Origin: Planctomycetota bacterium
Lineage (GTDB): Bacteria > Planctomycetota > Planctomycetia > Pirellulales > Pirellulaceae
Assembly: GCA_018970165.1 (NCBI GenBank)
Contig: JAGWWZ010000018.1
Location: forward strand, 1 to 41,352
Direction of reading: 5' to 3'
Length of the DNA: 41,352 nt
Of this stretch, positions 15,435 through 24,373 are shown one piece after another (position 1 is the first letter of the stretch; each line of letters begins with the position of its first letter). A model generated the notes under the pieces. The model saw only the letters and a list, made by a program, of their open reading frames with translations. It did not search any database and was not told the DNA's origin. The position numbers and the translations under genes are program-made.

Positions 15435-16741
15435 TACGTCAAGATCTTCCAAATCGGTTCAGCAGCGGGGTCGGCCATCGGGACTTCGCGGCCATCGACA
15501 ACTAGCGATTGGCTGGAATCAATCCCGGCAGCGCGAAGATACGTATGGAAGATCTGTCCGTGATCGACTTGACCATCAACGACTTCGGTCCCTTCGTCGT
15601 TGGTTTTTCCGAAGGCTGCTCCGCGAGCCACTTTGCCACCCGCCATGACAATCGACCATGCCTTGGACCAGTGATCGCGTCCGTAGTACAAGTTGATATT
15701 TGGGGTGCGACCGAACTCGCTCATCACAACAACGAGTGTTTTGTCGAGCAATCCTCGCTCGAACAAATCGGCAACGAAGGTCGAGAATGCCATGTCGAAC
15801 TCTCCGACCTGCTCGATGTGGAAGTTGAAGTTATCGTTGTGCGTATCGTAGTTGGAGTGGGTGACTTGTACGAACGAAACGCCGTTCTCGAGCAATCTTC
15901 GAGCCATCAGGCACTGGCGTCCCAGATCGTGGGTGCCATAACGCTGTTGATCTTTATCAGGTTCCTTGGAGACATCGAACACATCGCGACGTTCCATCAA
16001 TCGAAGTGCTTGTTCGTAGCTATGGGTATAGGCATCGGTGATCGCGGTCCGTCGCTGCGAGAGAAATTCCTGATTGATCCGTCGACGGAACTCATGTCGG
16101 CGTCGTTCCGCATCTTCGCTGAATCCATCGGGCTTAACCGAATGTTGCGGGGGCTTGTCACCTCCTAGGTGGATACTGGCGAACTTCGGCCCAAGGTAGG
16201 CGGCTTCATTGCCACGTCCACCGCCACCGCCTGGCGTCACGATGATATGTCCTGGGAGACCGATATTGTCATCATGTAACATTTTCGCGGCAACCGCTCC
16301 GATCTGCGGATACTCCGCCGATGGAGTCTGACGACGACCGGTCATCATCATGTAGGCTCCCTTGCCGTGGTCATCTTCGGCGGTATTGACGCCGCGTAGC
16401 AGGCACAGATGGTGCATTTGCTGAGCAGTCTTCGGGAGCAACTCGCAAATGTGAATACCCGGCACGCTGGTCGGTATCGCGCGGAAGGGACCGCCGGTAC
16501 GTGCGCCAGGTTTCGGATCCCAAGACTCGAGTTGGCTCAAGCCACCGTGCATATTGAAGATCACGATCCGCATGTCGTTGCGTTTCAGTTCCGCCGCAGC
16601 GGTGCCACTTGCAAGTGTTCCCAACCCACCGATGACTGCGGAACCAGCCGCGGCCGTTGTCGTTGCTTGATGCAGGAACCGACGCCGGCTGAGCCGATGC
16701 TCCATCGAACCACATGCATAGTTTGCGTAACGCATTTGCAT
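15434..16741 (-). CDS. DUF1501 domain-containing protein, Tat-exported
   Basis: The 435-residue protein starts with a twin-arginine signal (SRRRFLHQA at residues 18-26, then an alanine- and glycine-rich hydrophobic stretch). The rest matches DUF1501, a member of the alkaline-phosphatase/sulfatase-like fold. It shows NMHGGLSQLESWDPKPG, HGKGAYMMMTGR, GGGGGRGNEAAYLGP, THSNYDTHNDN and VVVMSEFGRTP, and the conserved histidine region YYGRDHWSKAWSIVMAGGK. These histidines and aspartates could bind metal. Enzymatic activity has not been established for the family. DUF1501 genes are nearly always beside DUF1549/DUF1553 genes, as here, where only seven bases separate them. The downstream WD40 gene is coupled by a one-base overlap. 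Confidence 0.93.
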   Translation of the reverse strand: MQMRYANYACGSMEHRLSRRRFLHQATTTAAAGSAVIGGLGTLASGTAAAELKRNDMRIVIFNMHGGLSQLESWDPKPGARTGGPFRAIPTSVPGIHICELLPKTAQQMHHLCLLRGVNTAEDDHGKGAYMMMTGRRQTPSAEYPQIGAVAAKMLHDDNIGLPGHIIVTPGGGGGRGNEAAYLGPKFASIHLGGDKPPQHSVKPDGFSEDAERRRHEFRRRINQEFLSQRRTAITDAYTHSYEQALRLMERRDVFDVSKEPDKDQQRYGTHDLGRQCLMARRLLENGVSFVQVTHSNYDTHNDNFNFHIEQVGEFDMAFSTFVADLFERGLLDKTLVVVMSEFGRTPNINLYYGRDHWSKAWSIVMAGGKVARGAAFGKTNDEGTEVVDGQVDHGQIFHTYLRAAGIDSSQSLVVDGREVPMADPAAEPIWKILT

Positions 16742-16748
16742 TTCTCCC

Positions 16749-19733
16749 TTATGGATACAAGCGATACTCGGCTCCCGCCAAGATGCTCCACACCAACTCT
16801 TGAATTACCGCAGGACGCGAATCCCCTGCACTGGCTAATTGTTCGACAATGAACTGCTGCTCGATTGCGCTGGGCTCTCGAGACAACAGAGCGATATACA
16901 ACTGCTTCGCACCTAACAGCGGATCGGTCGCCTGGAGCACTCGGCTTGAGACGTTAGAACCATTTGGACCGGCCCACGAGTGTACAGCCCCCCCGTTTGC
17001 GAAATACAACGCTTGATCGGGGGAAGCGAAAAACTCATCGCTGGTCTGCCCAACGCCGGAAGAGTACAAATTCGAGAAGATATCAATATTGCCACGGAGT
17101 TTATCGATGGCGCCTCGAACAGCGCGCTTCTCTCGCTCCATCTTCTGGGCATCGTTTGCATCGGCGGGCAACTCCCCTTGTTTGTTCAATTCGGTGTGCT
17201 CATTCGCTATGTAGTTGCTCAAGACGTTGGTTGATCGAAGAATCGACAGTGCGAGTTGCTCGGGGCTTAATGGCCGTTCCGTTGCGGCCGCATGCTGATT
17301 CTGGCGATCGACGCTCACCGTGGATCGCAACTCATCGCATTGCTTGATCTGACCATCAAGCTCAGTAATAAACTGATCACGTTGTGCAATCATTGTTTTC
17401 AGCTGAGTGTCGAACTCAATCCGCTTGGCCATAGCCTGATCGCGGTTCGCGGTTGCTGCATCGACCGCGGCCACCATCGTCACCCGCTGTTCGGCCATGC
17501 CGTTCATTTTCGTTTTTACTTCCGTTAGTTTGACGGTTCTCGCTTCATTCGCGCGATCCAGTTCGGCGGTCGCAGCGGCAAACGCCGAAGCATCGGTCAC
17601 AAGGGATGCGGAATCAGCAAGAGCTTTTCGAGCGGCTTGCAATTGCAAGACTTGGGCTTCCACTGCAGCGGCTTCGGTTGCCACAACGGCGATCTGCTCA
17701 TCGTGCTGCTTCAGTTTCGTTTGCTCACCTAGAACGAGTTGCTGGGCGTTGTCTACGACTGTTTGATAGGAAGCGAGCGTCGCGGTTCCTTCGACAACTT
17801 GTTGGTCCAAATTCTTTCGTTGTGTTCGCTTAGCTGCGATCTCGGATGAGAGATCGAACCACCGCTGGAATCGTTCTGCCTGAATCGCTCGTTGCGATTG
17901 GATATTGGCTTCGGATCGAGCCGCATCATGCTCCTTGCGAGCTTGGACCATGACGCGATCAGCTTCGAGCAGACGCTGCTCGATCGGAGCGAGTTTGTCG
18001 ACAACTGCTTGCCATTTCACCCGTTCCCCTTCTCGAGTAGCAATCGTTGCATCGCGATTGGTGGTCGCGGTGGCGACGGCTTGCTGTTGAGCGGGCAGTG
18101 CCGTTTTCATTTGCTCGGCCCGCGCTTTGGCTGCAGCGATTGCGGGCCCGAGTTCAGGATCCTCCGGACTGTTTTTCGCTTGCTCGAGCTTTTGGGCAGC
18201 TTCCTCCAAGAGTGTTATTTTGCTGGCTGTCGCCTTCTCTCCAGCGATCGCTTGATCGAGCACCTTCTGAGCTTCCGCCACTTTCTTTTGGGCTTCGTTG
18301 AAGGCACCTTCGGCAGCATCCAGTTCACCTCGCACAACCATCCGCTCCTGCTGAACGGTTCGCCATGCGGTTCGAGCTTGGTCCATGGCAGCATGTTTCG
18401 CAGTCTGTAGATCGGCAAGTCGAGTCTGTTCGGCTTTTGCCACGGAGGCTCGTGACTTCAGAAACTCCGACCATTGTGTAACCTGGTCGGGAGGGGCGTT
18501 TAGGACCGATTGGGCATCGCTTTGGTTTTCCACGGGTGTTCGATGCCCACGTTGATATGCTCTCGTTTTTGCGAGTTCCGCAAGGATAGCGGAGACATCG
18601 AACTGAGAAGCAATCAATGCATCGGTGATGGTTGCCAGTAGCCTTGGGTTGGAGGGGGGATTGTCACTGTGATGCATGTCGAGCGGATGGACCACTCCTC
18701 GTCCGAACATCAGAGCCCATAAACGATTGGCCCAGTTCTCCGCGAATGCTCGATTGCCGCCGTTCAGATGGGATGCCAGGGCTTCACGACGACTCGAGAT
18801 GGGAGGGGCTCCGATTCCTCCAAAGGTTTCCGGTTTCGGCTGCGGTTGATAGCGTTGATCGGGCGCGAGATAGGGTTCCAATTGTTCGACCTGCCCGGGT
18901 ATACGGGTCGCTGTGCGGAACTTGATCCCTTTATCGAAGACCGACTCAAACGGTGCGTCCCCTGCTGCACGCTCGATATAAAGCTGTACCTTTTGATCGG
19001 CACCCTTGTCGTCCTTGGTCGTTCCTTCTGCCAAAGAGCTCGCGGAAACAAACGCGAGCAGACCGTGATAATCGATCTGAAGATAGTCATCGATTTGCGG
19101 GTGGTCATGGCATTGAGCGCACTGCATATCTCGACCGAATAAAATTCTGCCGACATCGCGAGCGATCGCATGCGGGTCGCCTCCTCGATCGAGAAAGAAT
19201 CGTTGCTCGGACCGTTGTGAGCGATTCCACCAAGCGCTTGTGACGATCGAACGCATCATCGTGTCGAGGCTGGTCCGGTCATCGACTGCCTTGCGAAGCA
19301 TTTGCAACCACGCACCGCGATCGGTGTGTTGGAACGGACGCCGCTGCATCAAGGTCTTGTCATACCAATCCACCAACCGTTCCGATGACAGGGGATCTTT
19401 TTGGAATCGCTCGATCCACCGGGACCATCGATTCTCTCCGTTGTCCGCCAAAAAGGCATCGACCTCCTCTTGGGTCGGCACGACATTGCGCAAGTCCAGC
19501 GACAGTCGCCTGAGCAGCAAACCATCGGGGAGCTTTTCTCCCATCATCCATTGCGGGTCCTCTTCTAGAATCGCATCGATGCGATCTGACAAACCCGACC
19601 AACCGACGTTCGGTACGTTTTGAGCCGAACCATCGGTCTGGGCGAAGAGCGATTGCGAAAGAAAACCACAAAGCACCACCAAGGTGATGGTGCGAAGTAT
19701 AGGAGATTGTTGAAAGCAAACGCCAAGACTCAT
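16749..19733 (-). CDS. DUF1549/DUF1553 protein with a long internal coiled coil
   Basis: The protein has about 994 residues. A signal peptide ends near LFAQ (residue 32). DUF1549 follows, with RRLSLDLRNVVPTQEE and the heme-type CAQCH at 205-209. DUF1553 then begins around residue 310 (SSRREALASHL and FAENWANRLWALMFGRG). At about residue 422 the domain is interrupted by roughly 390 residues rich in A, Q, E, K and R without proline-rich breaks, a predicted coiled coil, encoded at about 17300-18470. DUF1553 resumes near 822 (LSPEQLALSILRSTNV) and runs to the end. Family members usually lack such a long insertion. The start at 19733 is chosen for its signal peptide; the open frame extends to 19862 without family features. 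It is the first gene of the DUF1549-DUF1501-WD40 operon. Confidence 0.9.
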   Translation of the reverse strand: MSLGVCFQQSPILRTITLVVLCGFLSQSLFAQTDGSAQNVPNVGWSGLSDRIDAILEEDPQWMMGEKLPDGLLLRRLSLDLRNVVPTQEEVDAFLADNGENRWSRWIERFQKDPLSSERLVDWYDKTLMQRRPFQHTDRGAWLQMLRKAVDDRTSLDTMMRSIVTSAWWNRSQRSEQRFFLDRGGDPHAIARDVGRILFGRDMQCAQCHDHPQIDDYLQIDYHGLLAFVSASSLAEGTTKDDKGADQKVQLYIERAAGDAPFESVFDKGIKFRTATRIPGQVEQLEPYLAPDQRYQPQPKPETFGGIGAPPISSRREALASHLNGGNRAFAENWANRLWALMFGRGVVHPLDMHHSDNPPSNPRLLATITDALIASQFDVSAILAELAKTRAYQRGHRTPVENQSDAQSVLNAPPDQVTQWSEFLKSRASVAKAEQTRLADLQTAKHAAMDQARTAWRTVQQERMVVRGELDAAEGAFNEAQKKVAEAQKVLDQAIAGEKATASKITLLEEAAQKLEQAKNSPEDPELGPAIAAAKARAEQMKTALPAQQQAVATATTNRDATIATREGERVKWQAVVDKLAPIEQRLLEADRVMVQARKEHDAARSEANIQSQRAIQAERFQRWFDLSSEIAAKRTQRKNLDQQVVEGTATLASYQTVVDNAQQLVLGEQTKLKQHDEQIAVVATEAAAVEAQVLQLQAARKALADSASLVTDASAFAAATAELDRANEARTVKLTEVKTKMNGMAEQRVTMVAAVDAATANRDQAMAKRIEFDTQLKTMIAQRDQFITELDGQIKQCDELRSTVSVDRQNQHAAATERPLSPEQLALSILRSTNVLSNYIANEHTELNKQGELPADANDAQKMEREKRAVRGAIDKLRGNIDIFSNLYSSGVGQTSDEFFASPDQALYFANGGAVHSWAGPNGSNVSSRVLQATDPLLGAKQLYIALLSREPSAIEQQFIVEQLASAGDSRPAVIQELVWSILAGAEYRLYP

Positions 19734-19882
19734 TCTTGCATCCGTTGAGTTCTTGCATCCATCGAGGGGGATGGGGTGGGGAGGTGGGGACCAATCGGAT
19801 TCGCAACCGTGCGCAGGCGACTGGCGGATCTTTGTTATGCATCCTCGGCCCACCAAAGTCAAGATTACGGCTTGCCGGTGTC

Positions 19883-19902
19883 CGGTTTCTCGGAGAAAAC
19901 CG
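19883..19902. promoter_or_regulatory. Inverted repeat in the divergent promoter region
   Basis: CGGTTT and AAACCG flank an eight-base, self-complementary centre (CTCGGAGA). The site lies between the start codons of the DUF1549 operon (19733) and the glycosidase-like gene (19945), where an operator would be expected. Function is inferred from position only. Confidence 0.3.
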
Positions 19903-19944
19903 ATGATCGATGGGGCGATCCCTTCCCTTACTTAGGAAAAACTG

Positions 19945-21957
19945 ATGAGGCAGCCTTTGATTCTGAGCCGCGCCATCCTACTGATGGCTACGGTAGCAAT
20001 CGCCAATTCCGAACTGCGAGCGCAATCCTTTCCGGAGTTTTTGGTGCCGGGCTTTGAAACCGATATGCAGGCTCTCAACGCATTGCATGCCAAACACCAC
20101 GACAGAGCATTCAGTGATTGCACACTTTGGGATGGCTGGCTACCGCACGCGACGCTTTGGGTCTCGCAGAAAAAACGTCAGCAGTACCTCGACTCATTGT
20201 CCATACGCCGCATCGACCGCGAAGGATATGTGGCCATGCAACAGCATCGAGGCATGGCACACAGCGATGGTTGGCCGTTTCCCGCTTGGCAACAAAGTGG
20301 TGGGTTCGGATTTCATTTTTCTACGCTGCATGATGTTTGGGCGATCCAAAATTTTAGGTTGCAACCCTTGTCATCGGTGGATGGTTGGGAAATCACGGGA
20401 GCAGAGACGCTCGGCATCACTCCGGTCGATGGCTTGAGATTGCGTATTTCCGCCGATGAGATGGCGATAACAACTCCCGCATTCAATTGCGACACGTTGG
20501 TCGCGCCGTTCCTGACGCTCGAATGGGGGTCGGAGGGGTTGCCCGAGAGCGCCCAGTGCACGCTGCAATGGCGACGCGTTGGCGAAAACCAATGGAGTCC
20601 GGAACAGTCGATGGTTGTTGAGGTTCCACGCGGCCCCGGACTCACTTACTCGGATATTCCAACCTACAAACAATCAGACTATGCGGGGCGGTTGCAGCGC
20701 ATTCGCATCGGTCTGCGAGGAGCCCAGGGAGCCGAACTCAAGTTCAAGTCGCTGATTAGCGCCATCGATACGCGACATCCCATCACCAATGCTCTCTTCA
20801 TTCGCGCGTGTGCCGACACCTACTTTTGGACCAAGGACACCGAGTTCCTCAAACGCAGTATGCCCCGAGTTCGCGTAGCCCTGCGATATGCGCTCGATGA
20901 GTTTGATGTTGTGGCACAAAATCATGTCGTCGTACCGTGGGTTGGGCACGACGGTCGTAGCGGACTGGTGTTCGATGCTGCTGGCCGCAAGTCGCTTCGG
21001 CCTGGGCTTGGGGTAGGAAACAATTACTGGGATCTCTTGCCGTTCGGGGCTCACGATGCGATTGCTACCATGTATCTCTATGACGCGTTGAAATGTTACA
21101 CGAGGCTGGAATCCGCGTCCGAAGCACTTGGGTTGAACGCGAATGCAACGACAGGCAATTCACTGCATTGGGTTTCGAAAGAAGATGCCTCGCAGCTAGC
21201 ATCATCGATCCGAGAGGATTTTCAGCATCGATTTTGGGATGAGTCAAAGGGACGCTTCGTCGGCTGGATCGATCGGGAAGGTAGGCGAGTCGATTACGGC
21301 TTTACGTTTGTCAACCTCGAAGCGATCCATTACGGTCTGGCATCGGAGTCTCAATCGCGTTCCATCATGGAATGGATCGATGGGAAGCGATTGATCGACG
21401 GAGACACATCGACCGGCAACGACATTTATCGGTGGCGTTTCGCACCCCGTGCGACGACCAAACGCAACGTTGAAACATACGTATGGGTTTGGTCCAACCC
21501 AGAGTCCATTGCGTGGGGAGATCAGGTGCAGGATGGTGGTGCCGTTTTGGGTTTCAGCTATTTCGATTTAATGGCGAGACTCGAGGTCAATGGCCCCGAC
21601 GATGCTTGGTCGCGACTGCAGCAGATACTAACTTGGTTTCGCGAAGTGGAGGCCGAAGGAGGTTATCGAGCCTATTACGCTAAACCGGGGCGAGGACTTT
21701 TGCAGGGGGGCGGTCCTCCGGGCGGCCTCGGACTGGATCAAGAGTTTCTCGAGAGCGTCCTGGTCCCGCAAATCATGCTGTACGGGTTTCTTGGCTTTGA
21801 GCCGACGAACGATGGTTATCGCCTACGACCGCGACTCCCGACCCCTTGGCCATCCCTCACGGTCCGTGGAATTCGGATCGGCGAAACCCTGATGGATTTA
21901 ACCGCTTATCCGGATGGGCGGATCGAAGAGCGGATACGTTCCGATTCGCAAGATTGA
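19945..21957 (+). CDS. Secreted six-hairpin (alpha/alpha)6 glycosidase-like protein
   Basis: The 670-residue protein has a signal peptide (hydrophobic residues 5-20, cut after LRA near 26). An N-terminal beta-rich half of roughly 280 residues is followed by a helical barrel with repeated paired helices: ACADTYFWTKDTEFLKRSM, LGVGNNYWDLLPFGAHDAIATMYLYDAL and a VQDGGAVLGFSYFDLMARL block. It ends with a small beta domain containing YRLRPRLPTPWPSLTVRGI. This layout is that of family 65/78/94-like glycoside hydrolases, but I cannot assign a CAZy family or the catalytic acids. It is likely to act on a polysaccharide outside the cytoplasm. It is transcribed divergently from the DUF1549-DUF1501 operon. 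Confidence 0.7.
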   Translation: MRQPLILSRAILLMATVAIANSELRAQSFPEFLVPGFETDMQALNALHAKHHDRAFSDCTLWDGWLPHATLWVSQKKRQQYLDSLSIRRIDREGYVAMQQHRGMAHSDGWPFPAWQQSGGFGFHFSTLHDVWAIQNFRLQPLSSVDGWEITGAETLGITPVDGLRLRISADEMAITTPAFNCDTLVAPFLTLEWGSEGLPESAQCTLQWRRVGENQWSPEQSMVVEVPRGPGLTYSDIPTYKQSDYAGRLQRIRIGLRGAQGAELKFKSLISAIDTRHPITNALFIRACADTYFWTKDTEFLKRSMPRVRVALRYALDEFDVVAQNHVVVPWVGHDGRSGLVFDAAGRKSLRPGLGVGNNYWDLLPFGAHDAIATMYLYDALKCYTRLESASEALGLNANATTGNSLHWVSKEDASQLASSIREDFQHRFWDESKGRFVGWIDREGRRVDYGFTFVNLEAIHYGLASESQSRSIMEWIDGKRLIDGDTSTGNDIYRWRFAPRATTKRNVETYVWVWSNPESIAWGDQVQDGGAVLGFSYFDLMARLEVNGPDDAWSRLQQILTWFREVEAEGGYRAYYAKPGRGLLQGGGPPGGLGLDQEFLESVLVPQIMLYGFLGFEPTNDGYRLRPRLPTPWPSLTVRGIRIGETLMDLTAYPDGRIEERIRSDSQD

Positions 21958-22083
21958 CGGGAACTCCTCCTGATCGGAATCGAGAGATATAATGGTTCTA
22001 GAGGTAGAGGTGCGACAGAGATTGCTCTTGCGATGAAATCAACGATCGCAATGTTTAGAGATTCATCGAATTCGAGACGCTTT

Positions 22084-22383
22084 ATGCCTATTTACGTTTA
22101 CGAAGTGATGCGAGACGACGGCGTTGACGGCGAGACGTTTGAGGTTTTTCAACGCATGTCCGATCCCCCCCTGACCCAGCATCCCGATAGCGGGCTCCCC
22201 GTTCGGAGGATTCCCGCACGGACCGCGATCGGTGGATTTTGGTCCGACCATGCGATGGGCAAGTCGGTTAGCGATAACAAACTCGCCAAGCATGGATTCA
22301 CCAAGTACGTGAAGACCGGGGATGGACACTACGAAAAAACGCTCGGTTCCGGCCCTTCTATGATTTCTGGCGATGAGGGTTGA
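22084..22383 (+). CDS. FmdB-like protein that lacks the zinc-ribbon cysteines
   Basis: The first 45 of 99 residues follow the FmdB/CxxC_CXXC_SSSS pattern (MPIYVYEV, GETFEVFQRMSDPPLTQHP and VRRIPA). In normal FmdB proteins two CxxC pairs bind zinc, in the contexts YxCxxCG and CPxCG. Here they read YEVMRDDG and HPDSG, so no cysteine remains anywhere in the protein. The zinc ribbon must therefore be replaced by another packing, or the protein is a structural relic. The ATG at 22084 is chosen because homology begins there; an in-frame ATG at 22033 would add 17 residues. It precedes purE by 89 bases in the same direction. The function of FmdB proteins in general is uncertain. Confidence 0.75.
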   Translation: MPIYVYEVMRDDGVDGETFEVFQRMSDPPLTQHPDSGLPVRRIPARTAIGGFWSDHAMGKSVSDNKLAKHGFTKYVKTGDGHYEKTLGSGPSMISGDEG

Positions 22384-22472
22384 TGCGGGCTTGAACAAAG
22401 ATGCCTGTATCGCCATGATGCTGGCGTTCGAAGCACTGAGCCTTGGAGAACACGCTACGCCGGGAGGTTGGG

Positions 22473-23000
22473 ATGAAGGAAGTGGAACAGTTACTACAAC
22501 CTACCGAGGCACGCGTAGGGGTGGTGATGGGCTCCCAATCGGACTGGGAAACCATGCGAGAAGCCTGTAGCATTCTCGATGAGTTTGGAGTGAAGTATGA
22601 AGCGCGTGTGGTTTCGGCTCATCGTACGCCGCATTGGATGGTGCAGTACGCAAGCGCCGCCGCGGATCGTGGACTGAAAGTCTTGATCGCAGGGGCTGGC
22701 GGAGCAGCCCATCTGCCCGGAATGGTCGCTTCGTGTACGTCGCTCCCCGTGTTAGGGGTGCCCGTATCGAGCCGTCAGTTGTCTGGTCTTGATTCGTTGC
22801 TCAGTATCGTTCAGATGCCGGGAGGAATTCCGGTAGGAACGCTCGCGATCGGTCCTGCGGGAGCCAAGAATGCGGGATTGTTGGCGGTACGTATTCTCGC
22901 TTTGCAAGACCCTTCACTCTCCACCAAGCTCGATGAATTCATTCAGAAACAGACCGAGAAAGTATTGGCAGATGCGGATCTCCAAAACGAGAATGACTAA
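22473..23000 (+). CDS. purE: N5-carboxyaminoimidazole ribonucleotide mutase, class I
   Basis: PurE moves the carboxyl group of N5-CAIR to give CAIR in purine synthesis. The 175 residues contain all class I signatures: GSQSDW at 20-25, SAHRTP at 48-53 with the catalytic histidine, [18 protein letters not shown] and the [13 protein letters not shown] loop. The ATG at 22473 is preferred over an upstream TTG at 22443 because GGGAGG lies five bases before it (22462-22467). purK follows after 63 bases, so the two steps are encoded together. A 16-base imperfect tandem repeat sits between them. Confidence 0.96.
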   Translation: MKEVEQLLQPTEARVGVVMGSQSDWETMREACSILDEFGVKYEARVVSAHRTPHWMVQYASAAADRGLKVLIAGAGGAAHLPGMVASCTSLPVLGVPVSSRQLSGLDSLLSIVQMPGGIPVGTLAIGPAGAKNAGLLAVRILALQDPSLSTKLDEFIQKQTEKVLADADLQNEND

Positions 23001-23008
23001 AAGCACAG

Positions 23009-23054
23009 GATGCCCGAAAGCGCGGGATGCCCGAAAGCGGATCGCCGAAAAGTG
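23009..23054. repeat. Short tandem repeat between purE and purK
   Basis: GGATGCCCGAAAGCG occurs at 23009-23023 and 23025-23039, with a decayed third copy (GGATCGCCGAAAAGTG) to 23054, a period of 16-15 bases. It ends ten bases before the purK ATG. It may be replication slippage with no function. Confidence 0.6.
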
Positions 23055-23063
23055 CATTGATTC

Positions 23064-24230
23064 ATGAGCAAACTGCACAATCGCATTTTGCCGGGCGCTC
23101 GCTTGGGTGTTTTCGGCGGTGGGCAACTGGGGCGCATGTTCACGCATGCCGCGCAGCGGCTCGGGTATCACGTTGTTGTATTCACCGACGAGGCGAATAG
23201 CCCGGCATCGCAGTCCGCAGACGTTACGGTGCGGGGAGATTACCTCGATCCCAAGGCCGTCAAAGAATTCGCGCAGCAAGTCGATGTGGTAACCCTGGAA
23301 TTTGAGAATATCCATTTGGAGGCAGTACAACGCGCAGCTGAGTGGACAGTGATCCGGCCGAGCGTGGAGATTCTCTCGATCGCTCAGCATCGAATCCGCG
23401 AGAAGCAAACGCTCCGCACCCTCGGGTTCCCCGTCACTCCCTTTTACGAAATCCTCAGTCCACAGGATCTGATCATTGCGGCAGAACAACTCGGGTGGCC
23501 GCTCGTTTTGAAAACGTCCAAGTGGGGGTATGACGGGAAAGGCCAACGCAAAGCAAACTCTCTCGCGGAAGCGAATGATGCTCTGGAGCAACTCGGACCG
23601 GAATCCGTCATCGCGGAGAAATGGATCACTTATCAAGCCGAAGTGTCCGTAATTGTGGCTCGCAACCCGGATGGACAGGTTGAAACGTATCCGATGTTTA
23701 CCAACAAACATGTCCATCACATCTTGGACATCACCACGTGTCCAGCCAGTCGGAATCTGCAGCATGTCGCCGTTTCCGCCCAGGACATCGCGAGAGGAGT
23801 CGCGGAGTCGTTGCGGTTGGAAGGAATTCTATGCGTGGAATTTTTTGTCGATGCGCATAGCAACCTGATGATCAATGAAATGGCGCCACGCCCTCACAAC
23901 TCAGGACACCTGACGATTGAGGCCCATCGAACAAGCCAATTCGAGCAACAGGTTCGAGCGATCTGCAATTTGCCACTCGGATCCACCGATCTGATTCAAC
24001 CGGCCGCCATGGTCAATCTCTTGGGAGATATCTGGGGCGATAATACTCCTCGCTTCGATCGAGTGCTCGAACGTGGTAGGACGTATCTGCACCTGTATGG
24101 TAAACATGAGCCACGGCCTGGACGAAAGATGGGGCACATCACAGTGCTCGATGAGACCCCTGAGGCAGCTGCTCACGCTGCTCATCAAGCACGAGAGATG
24201 CTGTTAGGATTATCACAACCCGACGCATGA
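23064..24230 (+). CDS. purK: N5-carboxyaminoimidazole ribonucleotide synthetase
   Basis: PurK carboxylates AIR with ATP and bicarbonate to give N5-CAIR, the substrate of PurE. The 388 residues form an ATP-grasp enzyme. The N-terminal dinucleotide-like motif is GVFGGGQLGRM near residues 15-25, then DVVTLEFENI, the ATP-binding LKTSKWGYDGKGQ near 150-163, and the metal/ATP site EMAPRPHNSGH near 272-282. Length is normal. The last codons (ending LSQPDA and TGA) lie inside the left arm of a REP-like inverted repeat, so the C terminus was probably reshaped by that element. It forms an operon with purE. Confidence 0.95.
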   Translation: MSKLHNRILPGARLGVFGGGQLGRMFTHAAQRLGYHVVVFTDEANSPASQSADVTVRGDYLDPKAVKEFAQQVDVVTLEFENIHLEAVQRAAEWTVIRPSVEILSIAQHRIREKQTLRTLGFPVTPFYEILSPQDLIIAAEQLGWPLVLKTSKWGYDGKGQRKANSLAEANDALEQLGPESVIAEKWITYQAEVSVIVARNPDGQVETYPMFTNKHVHHILDITTCPASRNLQHVAVSAQDIARGVAESLRLEGILCVEFFVDAHSNLMINEMAPRPHNSGHLTIEAHRTSQFEQQVRAICNLPLGSTDLIQPAAMVNLLGDIWGDNTPRFDRVLERGRTYLHLYGKHEPRPGRKMGHITVLDETPEAAAHAAHQAREMLLGLSQPDA

Positions 24231-24298
24231 GCGAGGGACGCACTAGGGAAGACGTCGCAAGCGACGTAAATCCATCCCTCACTTACGTTTCGGGTTGT
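24215..24298. repeat. REP-like inverted repeat pair with central palindrome
   Basis: The 26-base arm 24215-24240 (starting ACAACCCGA) and the arm 24273-24298, read on the opposite strand (also starting ACAACCCGA and ending GAGGGATG), agree at 20 of 26 positions. Between them sits a palindrome, ACGTCGC-AA-GCGACGT (24252-24267). The left arm covers the last five codons of purK. The layout resembles bacterial interspersed REP pairs mobilised by Y1 transposases, a fragment of which lies at the end of this window. It may also act as the purK terminator. Confidence 0.6.
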
Positions 24299-24313
24299 AA
24301 TTACATCGAAAAG

Positions 24314-24349
24314 CGCGACTTGCGAGCCGATCGCGACTTGCGAGCCGAT
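24314..24349. repeat. Perfect 18-bp tandem duplication
   Basis: The 18-mer starting CGCGACTTGCG is present twice without spacer (24314-24331 and 24332-24349). It lies between the REP-like pair and the 3' end of the small lipoprotein gene, which ends at 24374. Confidence 0.75.
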
Positions 24350-24373
24350 GCCGTAGACAACGTCTCCTTTGCA

